NCBI GenBank assembly: GCA_016213105.1
Contig: JACRBN010000025.1
Span: 372,001-436,000 of the forward strand
Direction: 5' to 3'
Length of the DNA stretch: 64,000 nt
Origin: Chloroflexota bacterium
GTDB taxonomy: Bacteria; Chloroflexota; Anaerolineae; Anaerolineales; Villigracilaceae
Shown here: piece by piece, positions 46,155 through 55,500 of the stretch
Layout: every line of letters starts with the position of its first letter
Numbering within the stretch: the first letter of the stretch is position 1
Made by a program: the position numbers and the translations under genes
The notes under the pieces: model-generated
The model's input: only the letters and a program-made list of their open reading frames with translations
Told to the model about the DNA's origin: nothing
Databases searched by the model: none

Positions 46155-47219
46155 ATGAGTTTTGAATTCATTTTACGTCTCTTCAGCATGATCGTTCTTG
46201 CCATCCTGGGGGGCTTTTGGGGCTACAGTCTCCCCGGAGATCCCATTGTCAATGTGGTTTTACTGGCCGTTGTAGGCGCCCTGGCAGGCCTGATCCTCAC
46301 TCCGTACCTGACCACGCGGCCTTCCCGTGCCCTGCGCGCCCTGCTTGGACGGCTGGCGGCCGAAACACTCTTCGCCGGCCTGACCGGCCTGGTGATGGGC
46401 CTGTTGACGGCCGCCCTGCTGGCCTTTCCCCTGTCCATGCTGCCGACACCGTTCGGGAACCTGCTGCCGTTCCTGGGCGTGTTGATTTTCGGTTATTTGG
46501 GCGTCTCGCTCTTCGTGATGCGCCAGGGTGACATCATGGGCCTGCTCAGCGCGCTGAGCGGCCGCAATGAGGGCGGCTCGTCCTCCTCCTGGACCAACCT
46601 CAACCGTAACATCCTGCTCGATACCAGCGTCATCATCGACGGGCGCGTGGCCGACATCGCCAAGACCGGCTTTTTGCCCGGGACCTTGCTTATTCCGCGT
46701 TTCGTGCTGAACGAACTGCAATACATCGCCGACTCGCCCGACGGTCTGCGCCGTCAGCGCGGCCGCCGCGGTATGGAAGTGCTGGCCGAACTGCAAAAGC
46801 TGCCCAACATCCTGGTGCGCATCAGCGACATCGACGTGGAGGGCGTGCGCGAGGTGGATGACAAATTGATCGTGCTGGGCAAGCAGCTCAAGAGTCCCGT
46901 GCTGACCAACGATTACAACCTCAACCGCATCGCCGAACTGCAGGGCGTGACCGTGCTCAATATCAACGAACTGGCCAACGCCGTCAAGTCGGTCGTCCTG
47001 CCGGGCGAACTGCTGCGCATCAACATCATCCAGGAAGGCAAGGAAAGCGGCCAGGGCGTTGGCTACATGGACGACGGCACGATGGTCGTGGTCGAGAACG
47101 GCAAGGAATACATCGGCGAATACATGGACGTCAACGTCACCAAGGTGCTCCAGACCGCCGCGGGCCGCATGATCTTCGCCCGCGTGGAGGATGACAGGAA
47201 CGGCAGAAAGAGAAAATAA
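46155..47219 (+). CDS. Integral membrane PIN-TRAM protein (YacL-like)
   Basis: 354 aa from ATG 46155 (AAAGGAG upstream). N-terminal membrane domain with about four TM helices, then a PIN nuclease-like domain (ILLDTSVIIDGRVADI, VLNELQYIADS, EVDDKLIVLGKQL, VLTNDYNLNRIAEL with the acidic pocket) and a C-terminal TRAM domain (EGKESGQGVGYMDDGTMVVVENG). The order matches the YacL/PilT-like family found in Gram-positive and Chloroflexota genomes. RNA is the likely substrate. It is followed by cysS. Confidence 0.9.
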   Translation: MSFEFILRLFSMIVLAILGGFWGYSLPGDPIVNVVLLAVVGALAGLILTPYLTTRPSRALRALLGRLAAETLFAGLTGLVMGLLTAALLAFPLSMLPTPFGNLLPFLGVLIFGYLGVSLFVMRQGDIMGLLSALSGRNEGGSSSSWTNLNRNILLDTSVIIDGRVADIAKTGFLPGTLLIPRFVLNELQYIADSPDGLRRQRGRRGMEVLAELQKLPNILVRISDIDVEGVREVDDKLIVLGKQLKSPVLTNDYNLNRIAELQGVTVLNINELANAVKSVVLPGELLRINIIQEGKESGQGVGYMDDGTMVVVENGKEYIGEYMDVNVTKVLQTAAGRMIFARVEDDRNGRKRK

Positions 47220-47306
47220 TCTTCCCTGAGTGGAGAAAAGTCGAGGGGCGCCTGAAAAGGCGCTCCCGTTGCGACGACGGACGCTTCAGGACAAGGCAGG
47301 AATCCC

Positions 47307-48704
<1,398 letters not shown>

Positions 48705-48710
48705 AATCTC

Positions 48711-48741
48711 AAGGGCACGATAAGTTTGTCGTGCCCTTTTT
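48711..48741 (+). terminator. Terminator of cysS
   Basis: AAGGGCACGA (48711-48720) pairs with TCGTGCCCTT (48729-48738), followed by T-rich sequence. Confidence 0.85.
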
Positions 48742-48761
48742 CATTTGATAAGGAGGAAAGC

Positions 48762-48939
48762 ATGGATCAATCTGCTGAATTGCCCGAGGAAATCAAACAC
48801 CTGTTAAAAAATGGAATCCGGGTCGGACAATGTTATGTCCGAAGCCATTGAGGCATTGGGTAAACTCAAAGACCCCGATCCAAGAGTCGTTGTCACCTTG
48901 CGAAAACGCGCCAGCGAAAAACGGGTGGTGACCCTCTAG
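48762..48939 (+). pseudogene. Broken HEAT-repeat-like small gene
   Basis: An ORF with an excellent AAGGAGG starts at ATG 48762 (MDQSAELPEEIKHLLKNG) but stops after 29 aa at 48851. A second frame opens at ATG 48811 and ends at 48939 with EAIEALGKLKDPDPRVVVTL, which resembles a HEAT repeat. Together they look like one gene split by a frameshift near the A6 run at 48805-48810, or two short overlapping ORFs. It lies right after cysS. Confidence 0.4.
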
Positions 48940-49095
48940 GATGTGGTTGGTCGCTTGTGTAGTCAAATCCGCCTTCCAAATCGCCAGTTTGCCTATTTCT
49001 ATGGCAAATTATGTGGTTTTTTAGGTTGGTTTTGTCCTATACAGAGATAACCACACTATAGCAGGTGACTACCTTTGAAACGCACCCTTCCATAA
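48940..49095. other. Intergenic region after the broken HEAT gene, nothing recognised
   Basis: AT-rich DNA with no ORF and no clear promoter. It leads into the hairpin repeat at 49096. Confidence 0.4.
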
Positions 49096-49162
49096 ATACC
49101 CACGGGTGAAAATTGCATTTTCCACCCTCTAAAGAAGCGCAATTTTCACCCGAGTGCGGTAT
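49096..49162. repeat. Long hairpin repeat, family A copy 2
   Basis: A perfect 13-bp stem GGGTGAAAATTGC (49104-49116) with GCAATTTTCACCC (49139-49151) sits between outer arms ATACC (49096-49100) and GGTAT (49158-49162). The layout and the CAC(C/G)... spacing match copy 1 at 36352. Confidence 0.7.
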
Positions 49163-49166
49163 AAAA

Positions 49167-49793
49167 TTAGTATGGCTGTGCCAGCAAAGCGTCCAGCACC
49201 TTCTTTGAATTATCGTCGATCACCGCGTGCTGACTGCCGCCGTGGGCGTCCATCGTGACCACCACGGGGAAGTCCCTGACCTCGATGACCCACATGGCCT
49301 CGGGCACGCCGAATTCCATTTTGTAGACGCCCAGCACCTTTTGCACGGACTGGGCGATGTATGAGGCCGCGCCGCCGATGGCGTGGAAGTACACGAACGG
49401 CACCTCCTGGCAGCCTTTAAGCGTCTTTGGACCCATGCCACCCTTGCCGATCACGCCCTTGACGTTGAAGTGCTTCATCACGTCGGCCTGATACGGCTCC
49501 TCGCGGATGGAGGTGGTCGGCCCGGCGGCCACGAACTTGTAATCCTTCGTATCCAGCCCGCTGACGACAGGTCCGCAGTGATAGATGATGCTGCCGTTCA
49601 GCAGTCTCTTCAGTTCCTCGTAGACTTGCAGGTCGCCTTCCTTCGGTTCGTGTGTCTGCTTGATAAAGGTCTCGATCATCCACTTGTGGGCGGCGTCGCG
49701 GCCGGTGACCATGATGCCCGAAAGCAGCACAGGCTCGCCGACCTTGAGTTCGCGGATCACGTCGTCACTGATGGGGGTGGTAATGGATCGCAT
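49167..49793 (-). CDS. Class I fumarase-type hydro-lyase, beta subunit
   Basis: C-terminal half of a two-subunit iron-sulphur fumarase (or L-tartrate dehydratase). 208 aa from ATG 49793 (AGGAGA upstream). Motifs: VLLSGIMVTGRDAAHKWM, IIYHCGPVVSG, AAGPTTSIREEPYQADV, IGKGGMGPKTL and YFHAIGGAASYIAQS. The usual Cys and catalytic loop pattern is normal. It follows the alpha subunit after 102 nt that hold a palindromic repeat. Confidence 0.9.
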   Translation of the reverse strand: MRSITTPISDDVIRELKVGEPVLLSGIMVTGRDAAHKWMIETFIKQTHEPKEGDLQVYEELKRLLNGSIIYHCGPVVSGLDTKDYKFVAAGPTTSIREEPYQADVMKHFNVKGVIGKGGMGPKTLKGCQEVPFVYFHAIGGAASYIAQSVQKVLGVYKMEFGVPEAMWVIEVRDFPVVVTMDAHGGSQHAVIDDNSKKVLDALLAQPY

Positions 49794-49814
49794 GGTTTTC
49801 TCCTGTTCCCATAT

Positions 49815-49891
49815 CATTGCGACCTGCGGGAAACAATCTCCTCTTTTTTAAATGGGGAGGTTGCTTCGCTGGTTTGCAGCTCGCAACGACA
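49815..49891. repeat. Inverted repeat between the fumarase subunit genes
   Basis: TCATTGCGACCTGC...AACAATCTCC on one side and GGAGGTTGCTTCGC...GCTCGCAACGA on the other form an imperfect palindrome. It belongs to the common TTGCGAG...GAAGC-style dispersed repeat type. It lies inside the operon. Confidence 0.55.
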
Positions 49892-49895
49892 TCAA

Positions 49896-50774
49896 TTAAT
49901 CGTATTCAACCCTGTCCTCCCAGACCGTCATCTTGCGGCGGCGGTAGGCCCAGCACATGTATGAAACCGAGACGAAGTAGGATGCGGGCAGACGGTGCAA
50001 CCCTGTGATCTTCGTGTCGATGACGGTGGTCTGTCCGCCGAAGCCCATCGGGCCGATGCCCATCTGGTTGGCTTCCGAGGTCAGGCGTTCTTCGAGCGCG
50101 GCCAGCTTTGGGTCTTCGTTTCGTGTGCCAAGCTGGTCGAACAGCACTTCCTTCGATTTGGTATACGACGTGCCGCGGTTGCCTCCGATGGCCACGCCCA
50201 GCACGCCGGGCGCGCAGCCCAATCCCTGGGCCTTTTGGACGGCATCCAATACCACCTTGCGGACGCCCGCCATGTCGCGGCCTGCGCCAAGGTGGTTATC
50301 GGGCAGGGAATACTGCCGCCCAACGTTCTCGCATCCGCCGCCCTTGAGCATCAACTCGATGGTCAGGGGCTGGCCGGCTTCCACCTCTTCGAAGTGGATA
50401 TAGGGAAAGTCATCGCCGCCCAGGTTGTCACCGGTATTGTTGTCGTAGATGGCATCCACCGCGTTCGGCCGCATATAGGAGCGTTGAGTGGCCTCCGCCA
50501 AAGCAGCGCGGATCTGTTCCCTGATTTTACGCGTGCTGCAGCAGACCTCGGGGTAATATACGTGGAAGATCGGTGTGCCCGTGTCCTGGCAGATGGGCGT
50601 GGAGTTGGCGCGCGAAAGCTCGATGTTCTTCAGGATGGTTTCGAGCGCGCCGCGCGCCGCCGAGCCGGGCGCTTCCTTTTCCACCGCTGCACGCAGACGC
50701 TCCTCCACGTCCTTGGGCAGGCTGCTGGAAGTGCGGCGGATCAGTTCGAGGATATCGTTCGTTAAATCTCGCAT
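49896..50774 (-). CDS. Class I fumarase-type hydro-lyase, alpha subunit
   Basis: N-terminal half of the iron-sulphur fumarase/tartrate dehydratase. 292 aa from ATG 50774 with GGAGG upstream. Motifs: STPICQDTGTPIFHVYYP (first cluster Cys), MLKGGGCENVGRQYSLP and GLGCAPGVLGVAIGGNRG (remaining Cys), MGIGPMGFGGQTTVID. With the beta subunit it interconverts fumarate and malate, feeding malic enzyme and the TCA cycle. Confidence 0.9.
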   Translation of the reverse strand: MRDLTNDILELIRRTSSSLPKDVEERLRAAVEKEAPGSAARGALETILKNIELSRANSTPICQDTGTPIFHVYYPEVCCSTRKIREQIRAALAEATQRSYMRPNAVDAIYDNNTGDNLGGDDFPYIHFEEVEAGQPLTIELMLKGGGCENVGRQYSLPDNHLGAGRDMAGVRKVVLDAVQKAQGLGCAPGVLGVAIGGNRGTSYTKSKEVLFDQLGTRNEDPKLAALEERLTSEANQMGIGPMGFGGQTTVIDTKITGLHRLPASYFVSVSYMCWAYRRRKMTVWEDRVEYD

Positions 50775-50866
50775 TGGACCTCCAATCCTTTGGGTATTAT
50801 CCTGGACGCGTTGTGCGTCCGAAAACTTATCACGATATGTAAACTCTTTTCCTAAAAGACCTCTAG

Positions 50867-50872
50867 TATAAT
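50867..50872 (+). promoter_or_regulatory. -10 box of the B12-binding/meaB operon
   Basis: A perfect TATAAT 28 nt before the ATG at 50901, with GGAGG in between. No clear -35. Confidence 0.5.
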
Positions 50873-50900
50873 CCAATCACTTACCCCTCGTGGAGGCAGC

Positions 50901-51329
50901 ATGTCAGAAAATAAGACAAGTCCTGAGCAAAGCCGAAGGATCCGTGTGCTCGTTGCCAAACCCGGCCTGGACGGGCATGACCGCGGCGCCAAAGTGGTGG
51001 CCCGCGCCCTGCGCGATGCCGGCATGGAAGTTATCTACACCGGTCTGCGCCAGACCCCCGAAATGATCGCCGAAGCCGCTTTGCAGGAAGACGTGGATGT
51101 GGTCGGCCTGTCCATCCTCTCGGGCGCGCACATGGCGCTGGCCCCGCGCATTTTGGATTTGCTCAAAGCCAACGGCCAGTCGCACGTCAAGGTCTTTCTG
51201 GGCGGCATCATCCCCGACGAAGACCTGCCGCGCCTCAAGGAAATGGGCGTGACCGGCGTATACGGCCCCGGCGCGAACACTGAGGATATCATCAACGACA
51301 TCCGCGGCGCGCTGGCTGAAAAGGCGTAA
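50901..51329 (+). CDS. Methylmalonyl-CoA mutase B12-binding subunit
   Basis: Stand-alone cobalamin-binding domain, 142 aa. [23 protein letters not shown] contains the DxHxxG cobalamin motif (DGHDRG); [27 protein letters not shown] and [12 protein letters not shown] complete the fold. In bacteria with a split mutase it joins a separate catalytic subunit, which is not in this window. It is 6 nt before meaB, so both belong to propionyl-CoA/methylmalonyl-CoA metabolism. Confidence 0.93.
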   Translation: MSENKTSPEQSRRIRVLVAKPGLDGHDRGAKVVARALRDAGMEVIYTGLRQTPEMIAEAALQEDVDVVGLSILSGAHMALAPRILDLLKANGQSHVKVFLGGIIPDEDLPRLKEMGVTGVYGPGANTEDIINDIRGALAEKA

Positions 51330-51335
51330 CGGTTC

Positions 51336-52352
51336 GTGACGCTTGCAGCTTCCGTGCTGGCCGGCGACAGATTGTCGCTGGCTCGTTTGTTGACCCGGGT
51401 CGAAAACGATTCGCCCGAGGGCCGCGCCGCGCTGGTGGAATTATTTCCCTACACCGGGAAGGCGCACCTGATCGGCGTGACCGGCGCGCCCGGCACGGGC
51501 AAATCCTCGCTGGTCAACCAACTGGCCCTGCACTACCGCAGGCAGGCCGACCAGCGCGTGGCCATCGTGGCCGTCGACCCGTCCAGCCCGTTCACGGGCG
51601 GGGCGGTGCTGGGCGACCGTGTGCGCATGCGCGACCTGAGCGGCGACCCGCAGGTCTTCATCCGCTCGATGGCTTCGCGCGGATCGCTCGGCGGACTGGC
51701 CCAAGCCACTGCGGGCATGGTGCAGGTCTTCGACGCGGCCGGCTTTGACGTGATCCTGATCGAGACCGTGGGCGCGGGCCAAAGTGAAGTCGACATCGCG
51801 CGCCTGGCGCACACCACCCTGGTGGTCGAGGCGCCCGGGCTGGGTGACGACATCCAGGCCATCAAGGCCGGCATCCTCGAAATCGCGGACATCCTGGTCA
51901 TCAACAAGGCCGACCGTCCTGGGGTCGAGAATACCGAGCGGGCGCTCAAGTCCACGCTGGAGCTGGCGCACCCGGCCCAGCGTATATTTCTTCACCACGG
52001 GCAGGTTATGGAGGTCAAGAGCGGGGACCTTCGCTCTGCCCAGGGCGACATAAGCACGATGTGGATTCCGCCCATCCAGAAGACGGTTTCGACCGAGGGC
52101 AGGGGCATCCCCGAGCTGGTCGAGGCCATCGCGCGCCACGCGGAGCACCTCCGCCAGAGCGGGGATTGGGTCGCTCGCGAGCGCGCCCGGCTGGAGGTCG
52201 AGTTGGAGATGTTGATCCAGGAGGCGCTGCTGGCCCGTTTCCGCGAGGATGTCCCGGCGCAGAAGGTGCAACAGGTCATCGAGCAAATGGTCAAGCGGGA
52301 CCTGTCGCCGTGGGAGGCGGTCAAGTCCCTGATGAACGGGAGGTCGAAATGA
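51336..52352 (+). CDS. meaB: Methylmalonyl-CoA mutase-associated GTPase MeaB
   Basis: G-protein chaperone that loads and protects cobalamin in the mutase. 338 aa, starting at GTG 51336. Walker A GVTGAPGTGKSSLVNQL, then VAVDPSSPFTGGAVLGDRVRM, the DVILIETVGAGQSEVDIA switch region, LVINKADRPGVENTERA (NKAD specificity) and TEGRGIPELVEAI. Overlaps the next gene by ATGA. Operon: B12 subunit, meaB, GNAT, prs, fpg. Confidence 0.95.
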   Translation: MTLAASVLAGDRLSLARLLTRVENDSPEGRAALVELFPYTGKAHLIGVTGAPGTGKSSLVNQLALHYRRQADQRVAIVAVDPSSPFTGGAVLGDRVRMRDLSGDPQVFIRSMASRGSLGGLAQATAGMVQVFDAAGFDVILIETVGAGQSEVDIARLAHTTLVVEAPGLGDDIQAIKAGILEIADILVINKADRPGVENTERALKSTLELAHPAQRIFLHHGQVMEVKSGDLRSAQGDISTMWIPPIQKTVSTEGRGIPELVEAIARHAEHLRQSGDWVARERARLEVELEMLIQEALLARFREDVPAQKVQQVIEQMVKRDLSPWEAVKSLMNGRSK

Positions 52353-52903
52353 GCATCATCTATGGAGAACGAGTGCGCCTGCGGGCGGTGGAGCGCGAGG
52401 ATATCAAGTCGTTCGTTGTGTGGGTCAACGACCCCGAAGTGACGCGCGGACTCTCGCTGTACCTGCCCATATCGAGCCTGGATGAGGAGAAGTGGTTCGA
52501 CGGCCTGGCTGCGCGCGACCCGCACGAGAAGCCGCTCGCCATCGAGATGAAGGACGGCGACGGCTGGAGGTTGATCGGCAACTGCGCGGTGTTCGAACTC
52601 GATTGGGTCGTTCGCTCGGCCGAGCTGGGCATCATGATCGGCGAGAAGTCGGTCTGGAACCAGGGCTACGGCACCGAGGTTATGACCCTGCTGCTCAAGC
52701 ACTGCATCGAGACGTTGAACCTGAATCGCGTCTACCTGCGGGTCTATGCCGAAAACGTCCGCGCCCGACGCTCCTACGTAAAGGCTGGTTTTGTGGAGGA
52801 GGGCTGTATGCGCCAGGCCGTTTACAAGGCGGGTCATTATGACGATGTCGTTTTAATGAGTGTGCTGGCCTCTGAGTGGGCCGCGCGCCGAAAGGAGGGC
52901 TAA
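52349..52903 (+). CDS. GNAT-family N-acetyltransferase (RimJ/RimL type)
   Basis: 184 aa. ERVRLRAVEREDIKSFVVWVNDPEVTRGL at the N-terminus, LIGNCAVFELDWVVRSAELGIMIGE, NQGYGTEVMTLLLKH (acetyl-CoA loop) and LNRVYLRVYAENVRARRSYVKAGF are typical of the ribosomal-protein alanine/serine acetyltransferase-like subfamily, though substrate is unknown. It overlaps both neighbours (ATGA and TAATG), so it is translationally coupled. Confidence 0.85.
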   Translation: MSIIYGERVRLRAVEREDIKSFVVWVNDPEVTRGLSLYLPISSLDEEKWFDGLAARDPHEKPLAIEMKDGDGWRLIGNCAVFELDWVVRSAELGIMIGEKSVWNQGYGTEVMTLLLKHCIETLNLNRVYLRVYAENVRARRSYVKAGFVEEGCMRQAVYKAGHYDDVVLMSVLASEWAARRKEG

Positions 52904-53895
52904 TGGCCCACCATGCCCATCATGATTTGAAAGTGTACGGGGGTATCAAGCTCTATGCCGGTGAAGGCTCACCCGTGCTGGCGAAGAAGATCGCCGATTA
53001 TCTCGGGCAGCCGTTGAGCGAGCGCGAGGTGATCGAGTTTCCCAACGAGAACCTGTTCGTCAAACTGGGCGGCAGCGCGCGCGGCCAGGATGTGTACGTC
53101 ATCCAGACCACCTCCTCGCCGGTACACCGCAACCTGATGGAACTGTTGATCATGATCCAGACCCTCAGGCTGGATTCGGCGGCCCGCATCACGGCGGTCG
53201 TCCCATACCTGTGCTATGGCCGCTCCGACAAGAAGGACCAGCCACGTGTCCCGATCACGGCCCGCCTGGTGGCCGACATGCTCGAAGTGGCGGGCGCCGA
53301 CCGCTACATGACCCTCGATCCCCATGCGGGACAGGTTCAGGGCTTTTTCTCCGTTCCCGGTGACGTGCTGACCGTCTCGCACATGATCGTCGAACACATC
53401 AATTCCAACCTGCGGCCCGCGATGAAGAACCCCGTGGTGGTGGCCGTGGATCTGGGCTTTGCCAAGAAGGGCCGCAACTACGCCGCCGACATGGAAATGC
53501 CGATTGCCTTCATCGAGAAGCGCCGTCTGGGTAACGATGCCAAAGCCGAAGCCCTGACCCTGATCGGCAATGTGCGCGACCGCGACGTGGTCATCGTGGA
53601 CGACGAGGTGGACACGGGCGGCTCCATTTTGCAGGCCGTGAACGTGGTCAAGGAACACGGCGCGCGGGATGTGTACCTGGCCTTCGTGCATCCCATCCTG
53701 TCGCACAATGCCGCCGAACGCCTGGGCAACTCGCCCATCAAACACATCGTCACCACCGATACGGTGCCGATCCCACCCGAGAAGTTGAAATGCCTCGAAG
53801 GCCGCATCACCATCCTCTCGGTGGCTGAGTTGCTGGGCGAGGTCATCCGCCGCGCGCACGAAGGCCGCTCGGTCGGCGAAATGTTCAACGAGTAA
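52903..53895 (+). CDS. prs: Ribose-phosphate pyrophosphokinase
   Basis: Makes PRPP from ribose-5-phosphate and ATP. 330 aa from ATG 52903. Motifs: KLYAGEGSPVLAKKIADYLG, VIQTTSSPVHRNLMELLIM, VPYLCYGRSDKKDQPR, YMTLDPHAGQVQGFF, and VVIVDDEVDTGGSILQAV (PRPP-binding loop). This is the class I type with an extra N-terminal HAHHD stretch. Fourth gene of the operon. Confidence 0.94.
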   Translation: MAHHAHHDLKVYGGIKLYAGEGSPVLAKKIADYLGQPLSEREVIEFPNENLFVKLGGSARGQDVYVIQTTSSPVHRNLMELLIMIQTLRLDSAARITAVVPYLCYGRSDKKDQPRVPITARLVADMLEVAGADRYMTLDPHAGQVQGFFSVPGDVLTVSHMIVEHINSNLRPAMKNPVVVAVDLGFAKKGRNYAADMEMPIAFIEKRRLGNDAKAEALTLIGNVRDRDVVIVDDEVDTGGSILQAVNVVKEHGARDVYLAFVHPILSHNAAERLGNSPIKHIVTTDTVPIPPEKLKCLEGRITILSVAELLGEVIRRAHEGRSVGEMFNE

Positions 53896-53910
53896 TTCGA
53901 CTGCTCCCTC

Positions 53911-54753
53911 ATGCCCGAACTTCCCGAAGTCGAAACCATTGCCCGCGGCCTGCGCCCCAACCTGCTCGGGCGGACGATCCTGTCCGCCGATTTGCGCTGG
54001 GCGCGCACGCTGGCGGCACCCTCCGCGCGGAAATTCAGGGAGCAGATCCAGGGCCAACAGATCGTGGAAGTGGGCCGCCGCGCCAAGTACCTGAGCCTGA
54101 GACTCACGGACTTTTATCTGTTCATCCACTTGCGCATGAGCGGCGATTTGTATATAAAGGAAGGGGATGCGGCGCCCGAAAAACACGACCGCCTGATTCT
54201 GACTGTATCCCCTCTCCCCCTGGGAGAGGGGCAAGGGGTGAGGGAAAATAAACTGGTCTTCAACGACACCCGCAAATTCGGGCGCGTGTGGTTGACGGCG
54301 AATCCCGACGAGGTGCTGGGCGGCCTCGGCCCCGAGCCGTTCAGCGACGAGTTCACGCCGCAGTGGCTGTACGAGAATTTGCATGCCCGTCATCGCCAGC
54401 TCAAGCCGCTGCTGCTCGACCAGTCCTTTCTGGCGGGGCTGGGCAACATCTATACCGACGAAGCCCTGCACATGGCGAAACTGCATCCCCAGGCCGCGTC
54501 CGACTCGCTTAAACGGAAGCAGGCGCAGGCGCTGCACGCGGCCATCCGCGCCGTGTTGAGTGAGGGCATCCGCCGCAACGGCGCCAGCATCGACTGGGTC
54601 TACCGCGGCGGCGAATTTCAAAATTATTTTCGCGTCTATGACCGTGACGGCCAGCCGTGCCCGGTATGCGGCACACTCATCCAGCGGCTGGTCGTCGGAC
54701 AGCGCGGTACGCACATTTGTCGGCGTTGTCAGAAAAATGGAGCAGGTGTATGA
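53911..54753 (+). CDS. mutM: Formamidopyrimidine-DNA glycosylase, with an in-frame repeat insertion
   Basis: Removes 8-oxoguanine and similar lesions. 280 aa. N-terminal MPELPEVETIARGLRP (catalytic Pro1/Glu2 after Met removal), KYLSLRL, FIHLRMSGDL, NDTRKFGRVW, GLGNIYTDEALHMAKLHP and zinc finger CPVCGTLIQRLVVGQRGTHICRRC. Residues about 100-113, SPLPLGEGQGVREN, are encoded by a dispersed palindromic repeat (54209-54244) in a loop between beta strands, before KLVFNDTRKFG. The gene otherwise looks functional. It overlaps the next gene by ATGA. Confidence 0.94.
   Translation: MPELPEVETIARGLRPNLLGRTILSADLRWARTLAAPSARKFREQIQGQQIVEVGRRAKYLSLRLTDFYLFIHLRMSGDLYIKEGDAAPEKHDRLILTVSPLPLGEGQGVRENKLVFNDTRKFGRVWLTANPDEVLGGLGPEPFSDEFTPQWLYENLHARHRQLKPLLLDQSFLAGLGNIYTDEALHMAKLHPQAASDSLKRKQAQALHAAIRAVLSEGIRRNGASIDWVYRGGEFQNYFRVYDRDGQPCPVCGTLIQRLVVGQRGTHICRRCQKNGAGV
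54209..54244 (+). repeat. Palindromic REP inserted in frame inside mutM
   Basis: CCCCTCTCCCCCTGGGAGAGG and then GGCAAGGGGTGAGGG: a known type of bacterial inverted repeat (CCCTCTCCC/GGGAGAGGG). It lies fully in coding sequence and is translated as SPLPLGEGQGVR. Confidence 0.8.
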
Positions 54754-55430
54754 ATATCAATAACCTATGGATCGTCATCACCGTGGTCGCAGTCTTTAGC
54801 CTGTTCTTCGGCTACGGCTTCGGCTGGTTGGAGTGGGGCAGGAAGCTCAAGAAGCTCGAAGACGAGCAGAAGCCCGCGGATTCGCCCGACCGGTTGATGG
54901 AGCGCGTTGTCGAACTCCCGCCTGTGGCGGCCCCGCCCGCGAAACCTGCGGAGCCATACCTGCTCTCCCTCCAGGAAGTGGATGGCCGTTTGAGCATCGA
55001 ACTCGAAGGCAGCATCCTGAACATGGATACCATCTCGACCGAGCAGCGCAAGCGGCTGATCGAGTTGGTCACGCGCCTGCGGCCCTGGCTGGAGGGACGG
55101 GTTGCGCCCATCGCCCCGCTTCCCGAGCCGTTGCTGATGCCTGTCCCTGCGCCGACATCCACCCGCCCTGTGCCCGCTTCCAAGAAGAAAGAAGAGGTTG
55201 TCGCGCCGCTGTCCATGGTGGCGCAGATCGATGAGATCCTGCAAAAGAGCATGGCGGGTACGCCCCTGGACAAGATGGGCATCAAACTCCTGGAGACGCC
55301 CGGCGGCGGCGTGGCCGTGAACGTCGGCTTGAAGCGCTATATGGGCGTGGGCGAGGTGCCCGATCCCGAGGTACAAACCGCCATCCGCGCCGCCATCGCG
55401 GAGTGGGAGAAGAAATTCACCCCCGGTTGA
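54750..55430 (+). CDS. Membrane-anchored protein of unknown function
   Basis: 226 aa. One N-terminal TM helix (NNLWIVITVVAVFSLFFGYGFGWL) followed by a Pro-rich linker and a C-terminal domain (VAQIDEILQKSMAGTPLDKMGIKLLE and GGGVAVNVGLKRYMGVGEVPDPEVQTAI). Not recognised. Last gene of the B12/meaB/prs/fpg operon; ATG overlaps the mutM stop. Confidence 0.65.
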   Translation: MNINNLWIVITVVAVFSLFFGYGFGWLEWGRKLKKLEDEQKPADSPDRLMERVVELPPVAAPPAKPAEPYLLSLQEVDGRLSIELEGSILNMDTISTEQRKRLIELVTRLRPWLEGRVAPIAPLPEPLLMPVPAPTSTRPVPASKKKEEVVAPLSMVAQIDEILQKSMAGTPLDKMGIKLLETPGGGVAVNVGLKRYMGVGEVPDPEVQTAIRAAIAEWEKKFTPG

Positions 55431-55448
55431 AAAGTGCACTGGAAAAGC

Positions 55449-55480
55449 AAACTGGACACGGCTGCGTGTCCAGTTTTATT
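55449..55480 (+). terminator. Terminator of the six-gene operon
   Basis: AAACTGGACACG (55449-55460) pairs with CGTGTCCAGTTT (55465-55476), followed by TATTTT. Confidence 0.85.
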
Positions 55481-55500
55481 TTCGATGTTTGCCTGCCCGG

